57,732 nt of DNA from a virus (IMGVR_UViG_3300049793_000038:1-57732), one strand, 5' to 3'. Counted from the stretch's first letter, positions 14,883 through 22,444 are shown. Made by a program: numbers and translations. Notes: generated from the sequence alone by a model not told the origin.

Positions 14883-16796
14883 ATGAGCTATAATGAAACT
14901 AGAGAAGTGCCTTTTGGGCCTATAGGAGAGGTTGTCTTCTATAGGACCTATGCTAGGCGTATTGATGACGATGTGCCGGATGTGAAAGAAACATTTGAAC
15001 AAACTATTGATAGAGTATTAGATGGTTGTGAAAAGCAATTAAAAATCCCATACACAGCTAAAGAGAGGGAAGAAGTACGCAATACCCTACTGTCTCTTAA
15101 AGGGATGGTAGCGGGTAGGTTCTTATGGCAATTAGGCACCTCCACTGTAGATAGATTGGGCTTCATGTCTCTTATGAACTGCGCAGCTTGTGTAGTTGAT
15201 GAGCCTGTTAGGCCCTTCACATGGACGTTTGATGCCCTAATGGTGGGATCTGGGGTAGGATACAATTTACAACTTAAACATGTGTACTCACTGCCAAGAG
15301 TAAAGAAGATACCATTTATTAAACACTTACCTATAAAAGATGCTGATTTCATTGTACCAGATAGCAGAGAAGGCTGGGTTGAGCTTCTAAGACGTGTTCT
15401 AGAAGCTTATTTTATTACTGGTGAGGGTTTTACATACAGCACCATACTAGTACGAGGGGCCGGTGAAGTTATTAAAGGCTTTGGAGGCACTGCCAGCGGA
15501 CCGGGAATTCTTATTGACGGTATTGGTCGTATCCAGAAAGTTTTACAAACACGTGTTGGCCAGAAGGTTTCTCCACTTAACGTATTAGACATAATGAACA
15601 TTATAGGTAGTGTTGTAGTAGCTGGTAACGTAAGGCGTAGCGCTCAGTTAGCTATTGGGGATCTCATAGATACTAACTACCTGAACTCAAAGAACTGGGG
15701 GGAGGGTAATATACCTAATCATAGGTCTATGTCTAATAACTCAGTTGTTGTTAAGAGAATACAGGACATACCTGAATCATTTTGGGAAGGCTATAAGGGT
15801 AATGGTGAACCTTTCGGGCTAATAAATATACCGCTGTCAAAGAAGTGTGGAAGGTTAGGGGACTTTCAGTATACTGATCCCGATGTTGAGATTTATAATC
15901 CGTGTGCAGAACAAAGCTTAGAGAACTATGAGGTTTGCGCGCTTGGCGAGTGTTATTTACCAAACCATACCTCTAAAGAAGAACTATCAAATACGGTTAA
16001 GATCCTGTATAGAATCATAAAACACTCATTGCGCCTTCCGTGCCACATGCCAGAGACAGAAGCTGTTGTACATAAGAACATGCGCATGGGTATTGGTATG
16101 ACTGGCTATATGCAAGCGACAGAAGATCAGAAGTCCTGGTTACCTGAGGTATATGAGCAGTTACGGGCATATGATAAGCTGTACTCAGCAAAGATGGGCT
16201 GGCCAGAATCAATTAAATTAAGCACCTGTAAGCCCTCTGGAACATTAAGTTTGTTGGCAGGGGTAACGCCAGGAGTTCATCCTGGCTTTAGTCATTACCA
16301 CATTAGGCGTGTTCGCATGCGTACAGATGATCCTATTGTGTTAAAATGTAAGAAGGCCGGATACCATGTTGAGTATCAAGAAGGTTTTGATGGTAAACCA
16401 CAGTATGAGACATCTATAGTGTCTTTCCCTTGTAGCTTTCCATTAAGCACTGTAGTTGCTTCTCAGATTACAGCTATTGACCAATTAGAAGCAGTAAAGA
16501 GACTGCAGACAGACTGGTCTGATAACAGTGTATCATGTACGGTATACTACAAGCTAGAAGAACTACCAACCATACGTAAGTGGTTAGAAGAGAACTATGA
16601 ACATAGCGTTAAGACTATATCGTTCTTACTTCATTCTGGTCATGGATTTAAACAAGCCCCACTAGAAGAGATAACAGAAGAGCAGTACAATGAGATGACA
16701 GCTAGAATAGTAGAGCCATTAGATTTTAGTAGCGTTGGCGATGATGATGGAAATAACCTTTTCGAATGTGAGGCGGGCATCTGTCCGGTAAAGTAG
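14883..16796 (+). CDS. nrdJ: Class II (B12-dependent) ribonucleotide reductase, monomeric type
   Basis: 637 aa. Reduces ribonucleoside triphosphates to deoxy forms using adenosylcobalamin. Key residues align with Lactobacillus leichmannii RTPR: thiyl C341 and E343 in NPCAEQS (N339), redox partner C352 eleven residues later, N-terminal Cys near 100-103 (MNCAAC), and the C-terminal thiol pair C629/C634 in ECEAGICPVK. STCKPSGTLSLLAGVTPG is also typical. No small subunit is required. It supplies dNTPs together with the dUTPase and MazG-like genes. Confidence 0.93.
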   Translation: MSYNETREVPFGPIGEVVFYRTYARRIDDDVPDVKETFEQTIDRVLDGCEKQLKIPYTAKEREEVRNTLLSLKGMVAGRFLWQLGTSTVDRLGFMSLMNCAACVVDEPVRPFTWTFDALMVGSGVGYNLQLKHVYSLPRVKKIPFIKHLPIKDADFIVPDSREGWVELLRRVLEAYFITGEGFTYSTILVRGAGEVIKGFGGTASGPGILIDGIGRIQKVLQTRVGQKVSPLNVLDIMNIIGSVVVAGNVRRSAQLAIGDLIDTNYLNSKNWGEGNIPNHRSMSNNSVVVKRIQDIPESFWEGYKGNGEPFGLINIPLSKKCGRLGDFQYTDPDVEIYNPCAEQSLENYEVCALGECYLPNHTSKEELSNTVKILYRIIKHSLRLPCHMPETEAVVHKNMRMGIGMTGYMQATEDQKSWLPEVYEQLRAYDKLYSAKMGWPESIKLSTCKPSGTLSLLAGVTPGVHPGFSHYHIRRVRMRTDDPIVLKCKKAGYHVEYQEGFDGKPQYETSIVSFPCSFPLSTVVASQITAIDQLEAVKRLQTDWSDNSVSCTVYYKLEELPTIRKWLEENYEHSVKTISFLLHSGHGFKQAPLEEITEEQYNEMTARIVEPLDFSSVGDDDGNNLFECEAGICPVK

Positions 16797-16820
16797 TGTA
16801 ACAATGGAGGGATCAGGAAT

Positions 16821-17063
16821 ATGATAGTAGAAGTGAATACTAAAGGCTTATCTAAAGACAAGAGAAGACTGTTGTATCCTGAGTCCTTTCTAGAATACGA
16901 TAAGACTGGACTGCTGTATTACTCCTCTAATACCCCTGAGTTTATCTTGGGGGCAGCTGTTAAAGCTGGAGATCCATACAAGGTAAGTGGTCGACACATT
17001 ACCATATATGACTTGATTGCAAAGAAGGCGGATAGTCAATTAGGGGATTATAATGACTATTAG
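16821..17063 (+). CDS. Small hypothetical protein
   Basis: 80 aa, unrecognised, with GGAGGGATCAGG upstream of ATG 16821. It overlaps the next membrane-protein gene by 11 bases. Position after the reductase might suggest a link to that enzyme, but no glutaredoxin CxxC or other motif is present. Confidence 0.7.
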   Translation: MIVEVNTKGLSKDKRRLLYPESFLEYDKTGLLYYSSNTPEFILGAAVKAGDPYKVSGRHITIYDLIAKKADSQLGDYNDY

Positions 17064-17307
17064 TCCAAATGTATTTCAGTATGTAGCAACCTTCCTTGGA
17101 ATTATTGGTATTGGAACTCTTAATTTCTTTCCACGCTATATAAGATATGGACAGGTGACCCTTATTATGTGCAGCTTTTGTTGGATAATATATGGATTTC
17201 ATAAAGATGAATTTATGGTATGCTTCTCACAGGCTGTGTATATGTGCTTTTCAGGGATAGGTATCTATCGCTGGTCAGAGGTTAATATTAATGCAAAGGA
17301 TCACTAG
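17053..17307 (+). CDS. Small membrane protein, about three spans
   Basis: 84 aa with three hydrophobic segments (about 8-24, 33-48, 54-73). The WIIYGF motif followed by an amphipathic helix recalls small transporter repeats (SemiSWEET or PnuC-type), but the similarity is too weak to name it. It would sit in the host inner membrane. It ends two bases before the AdoMet decarboxylase-like gene. Confidence 0.68.
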   Translation: MTISPNVFQYVATFLGIIGIGTLNFFPRYIRYGQVTLIMCSFCWIIYGFHKDEFMVCFSQAVYMCFSGIGIYRWSEVNINAKDH

Positions 17308-17308
17308 T

Positions 17309-17731
17309 ATGGATAAATTCGAACCGATACACCAGCACTTACTTATTAAAGCCATAGTTAACACAGTTATGACAGATCCTAAACAGTTTAAGAAGATGCT
17401 GGTAGCATTAGTTCGATTTCTAGGGATGAAGGCGGTTACCAGGCCTCAAGCAGTTTATATTACAGCGGATGGTAATGAGGGTATAACTGGATCCATTAAT
17501 TTAGCTACATCCCATATCGCAGGTCATGTATGGGATACGTCAGAACTGTTAATGTTCGATATCTATTCTTGTAAACCTTTCGACAGTGATGCTGTAGTTG
17601 CTAAGTTAGCATCATACTTTGATGGGTTCAGAGATGTACATTGGCTCTATGTTGATAGAGAGAAGTTCAATGTGGCTCTTTACAGAGCTGATAACCTTGG
17701 TAATATACCAATTGAGCATACTAAGGAATAG
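17309..17731 (+). CDS. S-adenosylmethionine decarboxylase-like protein (SpeD family)
   Basis: 140 aa from ATG 17309, with AAAGGA 8 bases upstream. The block ATSHIAGHVW...DIYSC aligns with the pyruvoyl-forming site of SpeD (AESHLAIHTW...DVFTC). S68 would become the pyruvoyl group, and H73 and C88 match the catalytic His and Cys. The residue before the cleaved Ser is Thr, not the usual Glu. Length matches the bacterial class Ib proenzyme. Products could serve polyamine synthesis or change AdoMet levels. Some phage relatives act on other amino acids, so substrate is uncertain. Confidence 0.68.
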   Translation: MDKFEPIHQHLLIKAIVNTVMTDPKQFKKMLVALVRFLGMKAVTRPQAVYITADGNEGITGSINLATSHIAGHVWDTSELLMFDIYSCKPFDSDAVVAKLASYFDGFRDVHWLYVDREKFNVALYRADNLGNIPIEHTKE

Positions 17732-17752
17732 TCTGCGAAAGGAAAATACATT

Positions 17753-18184
17753 ATGATTAACATTAAACTATGTCATAAGGATGCAAAGGTTCCGACACAA
17801 GCGTCTGTAGGCTCTGCTGGCTATGATCTTTATTCATGTGAAGAACTAGTTATCCCGTATGGGGGCATAGAGTTTGTGCGCACTGGTATTAGTGTACAGC
17901 TGGCGAACACTGATGAGCATATAAAGATATGTAGTAGATCAGGGCTAGCTTCTAGAGGTATCTTTCTTATCAACGCTCCAGGTATAGTAGACAACGACTA
18001 CCGAGGAGAGATAATGTGTATTATAATGAACGTTAACCCATCTAGTGAGCCATATATTGTACACAGCGGTGATAGGATAGCTCAACTGCTAATTGAGAAA
18101 ACAATATCAACTGAGTTTAATGTAGTAGAGTCGCTTGACGCTACCGACAGGGGTACGGGCGGCTTTGGGTCTACGGGAACTTGA
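17753..18184 (+). CDS. dut: dUTPase
   Basis: 143 aa trimeric dUTPase, which removes dUTP and makes dUMP. All five motifs are visible: GSAGYDLYS (1), CSRSGLASRG (2), GIVDNDYRGEI (3), GDRIAQLLI (4), and the glycine-rich RGTGGFGSTGT at the C-terminus (5). It keeps uracil out of phage DNA and feeds thymidylate synthesis. No thymidylate synthase is seen in this genome. Confidence 0.95.
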   Translation: MINIKLCHKDAKVPTQASVGSAGYDLYSCEELVIPYGGIEFVRTGISVQLANTDEHIKICSRSGLASRGIFLINAPGIVDNDYRGEIMCIIMNVNPSSEPYIVHSGDRIAQLLIEKTISTEFNVVESLDATDRGTGGFGSTGT

Positions 18185-18244
18185 TTATTATGCTGTGCTG
18201 TAACTTGACTTTTCTGCTGCTAATTATGAAGGAGATAGACGATA

Positions 18245-19150
18245 ATGTTTAAAGCTATCTACGATAGAGCAAACAAGCCTAAACTCTTCTTTGTGTTTGC
18301 AGTATTCATTACTCTTCTTTGTAGTGAGGTTGTCTTAACAACACTGGTGCCTGCATGGAAGAGTTACTTCTATGATATGTTAAAAGATAAGGATCTCAAT
18401 GGTTTTAGTATTGGTATCTATTGGTTTGGAGGTTTAATCCTTTCATTAGGTTTGGTAGCTGGTATTAAGGAGTTTATTAGTAGGCTTTTAGCTTTACAAA
18501 TTAGAATTCCGATGTCTAAGCTTGTTCTTAAGACCTGGGTACATGCGAAGGAACCAGCTACAAAGAACTTTAGTCAACCACAAACTGAGTCTATCCGGCT
18601 GTCAACTGAGAACTTCGTAATAGTTGTGCGGGAAGTGTTTATATCCGCTATGGTAGTTATAGGTTTAGCAGTGTCTAATCTAGATAAGCCTAAGGTGCTG
18701 CTGTGTGCGTTCCTCTATACAGTTGCTGTATCTATATCAGCCGTATTCTTTGGTAAGCCCTTACGAGATAGTAACCGTAAATGGCAGGAACTAGAAGGCG
18801 TGTATAGAGAGTCACTGGGAGATATTGCTGCTGGTAAAGGTGATTATACAGCTAAGGAGAAGTTCCGGCAAGCATGTCAAGGATTTTTAAGATATACCAA
18901 TATAACTATGTGCTTCACTTTATTTAGTTCCTTTAAAGGCGGCTTAATGATGTTGCTACCTTATTTTATATTCTCTGCCGATTATTTTGCCGGTACTGTG
19001 ACTTTTGGTCAATTCATGGGGACAGTAACCACGTTTGAATTGCTGGTTATGAATGCCGTGGTGTTTACTACTGTCTATCCGATGTGGACGCAAGTCCGAT
19101 CCGGTCACGCTATTGTGAAAGATTTCTATATAAAACATTTACACAAATAA
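18245..19150 (+). CDS. SbmA/BacA-like inner-membrane transporter homologue
   Basis: 301 aa polytopic membrane protein. The pattern matches the SbmA/BacA and related ABC transmembrane family: WKSYFYDMLKDKD (cf. YAPFYDLI), LRDSNRKWQELEGVYRESLG (cf. FKNQRVEAAYRKEL), FRQACQGFLRYTNITMCFTL (cf. RKNYFRLYFHYMYFNI), then two final spans. No ATPase domain. Host SbmA imports peptides by proton drive. At 301 aa this one is shorter than SbmA (about 400 aa), mainly at the N-terminus. Ribosome site AAGGAG. Phage function unknown. Confidence 0.75.
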   Translation: MFKAIYDRANKPKLFFVFAVFITLLCSEVVLTTLVPAWKSYFYDMLKDKDLNGFSIGIYWFGGLILSLGLVAGIKEFISRLLALQIRIPMSKLVLKTWVHAKEPATKNFSQPQTESIRLSTENFVIVVREVFISAMVVIGLAVSNLDKPKVLLCAFLYTVAVSISAVFFGKPLRDSNRKWQELEGVYRESLGDIAAGKGDYTAKEKFRQACQGFLRYTNITMCFTLFSSFKGGLMMLLPYFIFSADYFAGTVTFGQFMGTVTTFELLVMNAVVFTTVYPMWTQVRSGHAIVKDFYIKHLHK

Positions 19151-19154
19151 TCCC

Positions 19155-19184
19155 TTGACAACTTTAAAATCCACTATATATTAT
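19155..19184 (+). promoter_or_regulatory. Sigma-70-like promoter
   Basis: Consensus TTGACA (19155-19160) with TATATT at 16 bp (19177-19182) or TATTAT at 18 bp (19179-19184). It lies directly after the SbmA-like gene and before a cluster of very small genes. Confidence 0.65.
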
Positions 19185-19219
19185 ATAGTAGGTCATTAGC
19201 AAATATAGGAGAGGGTAAG

Positions 19220-19444
19220 ATGGCTTGCTCAAATATTAGAAGTTGTGTGGAAAAGACGGTTCTATCTCGTGGAATATATGTGATTACAACACTACCACCA
19301 GAGGAAGGCCTGGCTCAGAAGGTATTTTACCTTTGGATGGCCGGCCAGCTAGTTGGGCACTCAACTAAGGTTAGGTGCTGTACTGCTTCAAAGTTATGGA
19401 GCTTATATCTTAAATCGCGTAAAGTGAGGGGGGTAGTAAAATGA
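19220..19444 (+). CDS. Small hypothetical protein, paralogue of 20475 gene
   Basis: 74 aa, Cys-containing and basic. Its C-terminal half (LWMAGQLVGHSTKV...SKLWSLYLKSRK) lines up with the 73-aa protein at 20475-20696 (VWIVGELVDVCVTR...LELWDVFFKVRE), so the two look like diverged duplicates. Function unknown. First gene behind the 19155 promoter. Its stop overlaps the next ATG (AATGA). Confidence 0.68.
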   Translation: MACSNIRSCVEKTVLSRGIYVITTLPPEEGLAQKVFYLWMAGQLVGHSTKVRCCTASKLWSLYLKSRKVRGVVK

Positions 19445-19641
19445 CAGAGATGGAATTAGCCACACAGAAACTGTTAGAGAAGTACACAGCAGCGTTAAAG
19501 ACTATAGCTAACTTAAAGAGCCAGGTAGCAACCCTGGAGTTTGAGAATTCTTGGTTAAGGCTTGAGTTTAAGGGTAAACTTGAAGAGAGCTATTATGAGC
19601 CGGAAGGTTGGGATTGGGAAGCAGAGCCAGAGTTAAAATAA
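19441..19641 (+). CDS. Small coiled-coil protein
   Basis: 66 aa. Heptad-like helix over about residues 1-50 (LLEKYTAALKTIANLKSQVA), then an acidic, Trp-containing tail (EGWDWEAEPELK). Predicted to oligomerise. Overlaps the preceding gene by four bases. No known family. Confidence 0.68.
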   Translation: MTEMELATQKLLEKYTAALKTIANLKSQVATLEFENSWLRLEFKGKLEESYYEPEGWDWEAEPELK

Positions 19642-19644
19642 GTA

Positions 19645-19674
19645 TTGACTATTGATTTCATAAGACTATATATT
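19645..19674 (+). promoter_or_regulatory. Sigma-70-like promoter
   Basis: TTGACT (19645-19650) with TATATA at 16 bp (19667-19672) or TATATT at 18 bp (19669-19674), in the 72-base gap before the 19714 gene. Confidence 0.6.
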
Positions 19675-19713
19675 GTAGTGTAAGGGTTAAACTAAGGGAT
19701 AGGAGAAGTTGAG

Positions 19714-19902
19714 ATGGGTGACAAAGTGGACATAAAGACAGACAAAGGCGTGCAGGTGCTAGTTGATATAGACGAGGAGTTTGATACAATTGATATGTCA
19801 CTTAAGAATATCAGATTCTCTTCGTCAGACTTAGAAGCAGCCAACGAATTAGTGGATTTTGCTTTGAGAGCTAGAGAGCGGTATTTACGGTATAGTGGGT
19901 AA
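19714..19902 (+). CDS. Small acidic hypothetical protein
   Basis: 62 aa, acidic (VDIDEEFDTIDM). Starts at ATG 19714 behind AGGAGAAG. Unrecognised. First gene behind the 19645 promoter. Confidence 0.65.
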   Translation: MGDKVDIKTDKGVQVLVDIDEEFDTIDMSLKNIRFSSSDLEAANELVDFALRARERYLRYSG

Positions 19903-19925
19903 CAACAGACAGTGGAGGTGTTAAA

Positions 19926-20129
19926 ATGGATAACAACATGAAAGTACAGACAGCCCGTGGAGAGAAAGCATTGTCATTGTTAAAAGAGCAGATTAGGATG
20001 ACAGAGAAGCTTTGTAGCGCTACAAAACGGATAGTTGATGATATGACAATGGAGGTTGATGTTCTTATGCATAGTCTCAGCAGTGAAAAGGCAGAGCGTA
20101 AACGCATGGCTGGTATAAAGTTTAAGTAG
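19926..20129 (+). CDS. Small helical hypothetical protein
   Basis: 67 aa, nearly all helix, basic C-terminus (ERKRMAGIKFK). GGAGGT upstream. No recognised domain. Part of the run of tiny early genes. Confidence 0.65.
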   Translation: MDNNMKVQTARGEKALSLLKEQIRMTEKLCSATKRIVDDMTMEVDVLMHSLSSEKAERKRMAGIKFK

Positions 20130-20152
20130 CAACTCAATAGAAGGAGGTTGAT

Positions 20153-20401
20153 ATGTATAACATAAAAGAACAGGATAAAGTTGTGCCCTACCAAACATGG
20201 AAAGCGCTGTATCTAGGGTTGTATGCCGAGCACTGCATACTAAATAAGCAACATGCTGAGCTTCGTAAATATGCAGCAGCATTACAAAGTAAGATGGCTG
20301 TGGATATGCAAGTACATCATTACAGGGCTACCAAAGGGGGCAAAGACAATTACACTGGAACGGGTATTAAGTGTACTTATAATGGAGAAAGCAATGTATA
20401 G
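20153..20401 (+). CDS. Small hypothetical protein
   Basis: 82 aa with a helical first half (WKALYLGLYAEHCILNKQHA) and a glycine-rich end. Strong AAGGAGG before ATG 20153. Unrecognised. Followed by a perfect stem-loop. Confidence 0.65.
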   Translation: MYNIKEQDKVVPYQTWKALYLGLYAEHCILNKQHAELRKYAAALQSKMAVDMQVHHYRATKGGKDNYTGTGIKCTYNGESNV

Positions 20402-20407
20402 ATTAGC

Positions 20408-20456
20408 TAACCTCACCAGCTAAGGTTGTAGGTAGCTTCCTTAGCTGGCCTGGTTA
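20408..20456 (+). terminator. Perfect stem-loop between small genes
   Basis: CCAGCTAAGG (20416-20425) and CCTTAGCTGG (20439-20448) form a perfect 10-bp stem with a 13-base loop. TAACC (20408-20412) and GGTTA (20452-20456) can extend it. There is no T-run after it and a ribosome site follows, so an RNA-processing or attenuation role is as likely as termination. Confidence 0.5.
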
Positions 20457-20474
20457 TTACAAGGAGTAAGTTCC

Positions 20475-20696
20475 ATGACAATAGATCCTAGCGGGCCATG
20501 TCCAATAGACAGGCTGATCCGAGCAGCTGCAATAATTAAGACACTTAATCCTGAGATTTCTATTGCTCGCTGCGAATATGCTGTCTGGATTGTAGGGGAA
20601 CTTGTAGATGTCTGTGTTACTCGGCGTCCGGTTGTAACCCTAGAACTGTGGGATGTATTCTTCAAAGTTAGAGAGAAGAAGGCCGCAAAGAAATAA
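20475..20696 (+). CDS. Small hypothetical protein, paralogue of 19220 gene
   Basis: 73 aa ending in Lys-rich KKAAKK. Shares the pattern W-x2-G-(E/Q)-L-V ... L-W-x5-K with the protein at 19220-19444. It lies just after a strong stem-loop, whose folding might control access to its ribosome site. Function unknown. Confidence 0.68.
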   Translation: MTIDPSGPCPIDRLIRAAAIIKTLNPEISIARCEYAVWIVGELVDVCVTRRPVVTLELWDVFFKVREKKAAKK

Positions 20697-20716
20697 CTTA
20701 CTAAAGGAATTTACAT

Positions 20717-21079
20717 ATGTATCACGAATGGGGCGACGAAGACTTTGATTGGGATTCATTGTACAAAGCAGAACGCTTTATATGGATCTGGTTAAAAAGA
20801 TTAACTGGTGCTCATTTAATGCTTAAAGAGAAATATGGCACATTAAGATATTCATTTATGTTTGGTAGCTCCAAGATAGAATCAATTAAGAATATACAAA
20901 TACGTCTTGGTAACTGCCTATTTCCATTTATAATATTCATAGCTTGCTGGAGATGGCCCAATGTGGCACAAGAGATCTTGAATGACTTATTACCAAATAG
21001 AGGTAAGCCATTACCTTGGTTTGCTAGGCCTTTCGTGAAAGTTAGTCCGTGGCGCAGTATGGAGGATACAGATGACTAA
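20717..21079 (+). CDS. Trp-rich hypothetical protein
   Basis: 120 aa with many Trp residues and one hydrophobic stretch (about 70-83, LFPFIIFIACW), possibly a membrane association. It contains LKEKYGTLRYSF, a motif of the type EKxGTLR seen in many small phage proteins of unknown role. Overlaps the next gene by eight bases. Confidence 0.68.
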   Translation: MYHEWGDEDFDWDSLYKAERFIWIWLKRLTGAHLMLKEKYGTLRYSFMFGSSKIESIKNIQIRLGNCLFPFIIFIACWRWPNVAQEILNDLLPNRGKPLPWFARPFVKVSPWRSMEDTDD

Positions 21080-21374
21080 AGATTATACGTTTAAAGAAGC
21101 AGAAGCGCTCTTTCAACAAATGCGAGAGCTATCAGATGAAAGGCACCGATATCATGATACGGTATGGCGACTCTGTAAGGACTTACCGTACTATATTGGG
21201 GCCACAGGTGAGGACATCCTCCCCCGCCGGAACACTCCAGAGATATTAGAATTTCAAGGTCATATAGATCGCCTTAACCTAGAACTAGCTGCTCTGGAGT
21301 CAACGCCGATTTATGTGGCCGTTAAAGAGTTTATAGAAGATGGAGCGGATGCGTTTGGTTGGTATCTTGAATAA
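21072..21374 (+). CDS. Hypothetical helical protein
   Basis: 100 aa, mostly helical, with a Pro-containing turn in the middle (GEDILPRRNTPE). No motif recognised. Its start overlaps the end of the preceding gene. Confidence 0.66.
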   Translation: MTKDYTFKEAEALFQQMRELSDERHRYHDTVWRLCKDLPYYIGATGEDILPRRNTPEILEFQGHIDRLNLELAALESTPIYVAVKEFIEDGADAFGWYLE

Positions 21375-21388
21375 GGGGGAGATAATTA

Positions 21389-21637
21389 ATGCAACACGAA
21401 CTAACAGCTATCTATATTCATATGGCTTTAAAACATTATAAGTGTTTATATAAGCAAATGCAAGACGCCTATGAACGTCAGAAAGCTAAGCGTGCTAAAG
21501 CTTTAATGTTTGTACAAGATCTTGAAGATAAGAATGAAGCCCTTAGAGCGGAGCTAGAGTTTAAAGAAGAGACCATATCAATGCTCTATCGTGTTATACA
21601 GATACTTAAACAGGAGGATAATCGTGGTGAAGATTAG
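21389..21637 (+). CDS. Small coiled-coil protein
   Basis: 82 aa with a long predicted coiled coil from about residue 20 onward (EDKNEALRAELEFKEETISM). GGGGGAG upstream. Overlaps the following gene by 14 bases. Function unknown. Confidence 0.66.
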   Translation: MQHELTAIYIHMALKHYKCLYKQMQDAYERQKAKRAKALMFVQDLEDKNEALRAELEFKEETISMLYRVIQILKQEDNRGED

Positions 21638-21890
21638 TAATAATACCATGTACTGTAAGAACAATACACCCAACATAGTAGAAGTCGTTGACAAGATATT
21701 GAATACACCTATGAATAGAGCATCTAGATTATTAGAGCTTTATCAATTAGAAGTAGACCTAAAGAGACCTCTTTTCTATGTCAAGGATAAGTATTCTCAT
21801 AGGAAGAGATACTCTGATATCATGTATGTTAAACATATACTTAATTCTATTAGGAACCCAGTTCCTTCTCATATACCTGTAAATGCCTAA
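21624..21890 (+). CDS. Small basic hypothetical protein (GTG start)
   Basis: 88 aa. I place the start at GTG 21624 because AGGAGG (about 21612-21617) is ideally spaced, whereas the upstream in-frame ATG at 21591 has no ribosome site and overlaps the previous gene deeply. Basic, with KYSHRKRYSDIMY. Unrecognised. Last gene before a structured non-coding stretch. Confidence 0.6.
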   Translation: MVKISNNTMYCKNNTPNIVEVVDKILNTPMNRASRLLELYQLEVDLKRPLFYVKDKYSHRKRYSDIMYVKHILNSIRNPVPSHIPVNA

Positions 21891-21893
21891 CAA

Positions 21894-21975
21894 CTACGTC
21901 GTAGGCACCACAGGGGAGCTCACTAAGAGCTAAGCCATTCCACCCTTAGTCACCTACATCTTTTATAAATGTAGG
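21894..21975 (+). ncRNA. Structured leader or small RNA region
   Basis: The 148-base gap 21891-22038 holds no gene but several inverted repeats: CTAC-gtc-GTAG (21894-21904), AGCTC-actaa-GAGCT (21917-21931), CTAAG/CTTAG (21930-21949, alternative to the previous one), and a perfect CCTACAT/ATGTAGG stem with 9-base loop (21953-21975). Within it CACAGGGGAGCTCACT (21909-21924) recurs exactly at 41528-41543 on the other strand, again in sense orientation of its operon. Could be a regulatory leader or processed RNA. Confidence 0.45.
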
Positions 21976-22038
21976 CCCTCCAGAGTCTTTAAAACGACGC
22001 ACAGAGCATATCTAATACCTTTAATCAGGAGATACTAC

Positions 22039-22248
22039 ATGACAGCAACTACGTTGTACACGGCAAAGCCGTTAAAGATAGAACTTAATATTAAAGACTA
22101 TGAAGATCTAGTCGAGAGAGCACTGGCTGGCAGTAAGAAAGCTGAGAAGCTCTTAATGAGTGATAGAATAGTTATAATCGAGCAGGAAGACGTTAGCGAC
22201 ACAGTCGCGTGTAACGTAGTTACTGGAGTTACTGATGAACTTACTTAG
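22039..22248 (+). CDS. Small hypothetical protein
   Basis: 69 aa, helical first half, beta-like second half. CAGGAG upstream of ATG 22039. Overlaps the next gene by 14 bases. No recognised family. Confidence 0.65.
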   Translation: MTATTLYTAKPLKIELNIKDYEDLVERALAGSKKAEKLLMSDRIVIIEQEDVSDTVACNVVTGVTDELT

Positions 22249-22444
22249 CCTAGATTATGACCCTATTAAACATGAACAAGCCTTATTAAACAGAATAATT
22301 GAATTAGAGTACAGCTTTATGGATGGCAAGTCTTCTGATACATACTTAGAGGACATAATGTCAGTTGAATACATGATGCTAGTAGCAGAACTAGTTGGAC
22401 TGAGAAGAAGAAATAAGGAGAACCCGAATGACACAACCGAGTAA
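22235..22444 (+). CDS. Small hypothetical protein
   Basis: 69 aa, acidic N-terminal part and a helical middle (YMMLVAELVGLRRRN). Overlaps both neighbours (14 and 17 bases), which implies translational coupling across three genes. Unrecognised. Confidence 0.64.
   Translation: MNLLSLDYDPIKHEQALLNRIIELEYSFMDGKSSDTYLEDIMSVEYMMLVAELVGLRRRNKENPNDTTE

Noticed and set aside
17053-17307. PnuC or SemiSWEET transporter
   Set aside because: Only a general three-span layout and one WIIYG motif agree, which is too little to assign a substrate or family.
18205-18227. TTGACT upstream of the SbmA-like gene as a promoter
   Set aside because: No acceptable -10 at 15-19 bp; the nearest AT-rich hexamer is only about 10 bp away.
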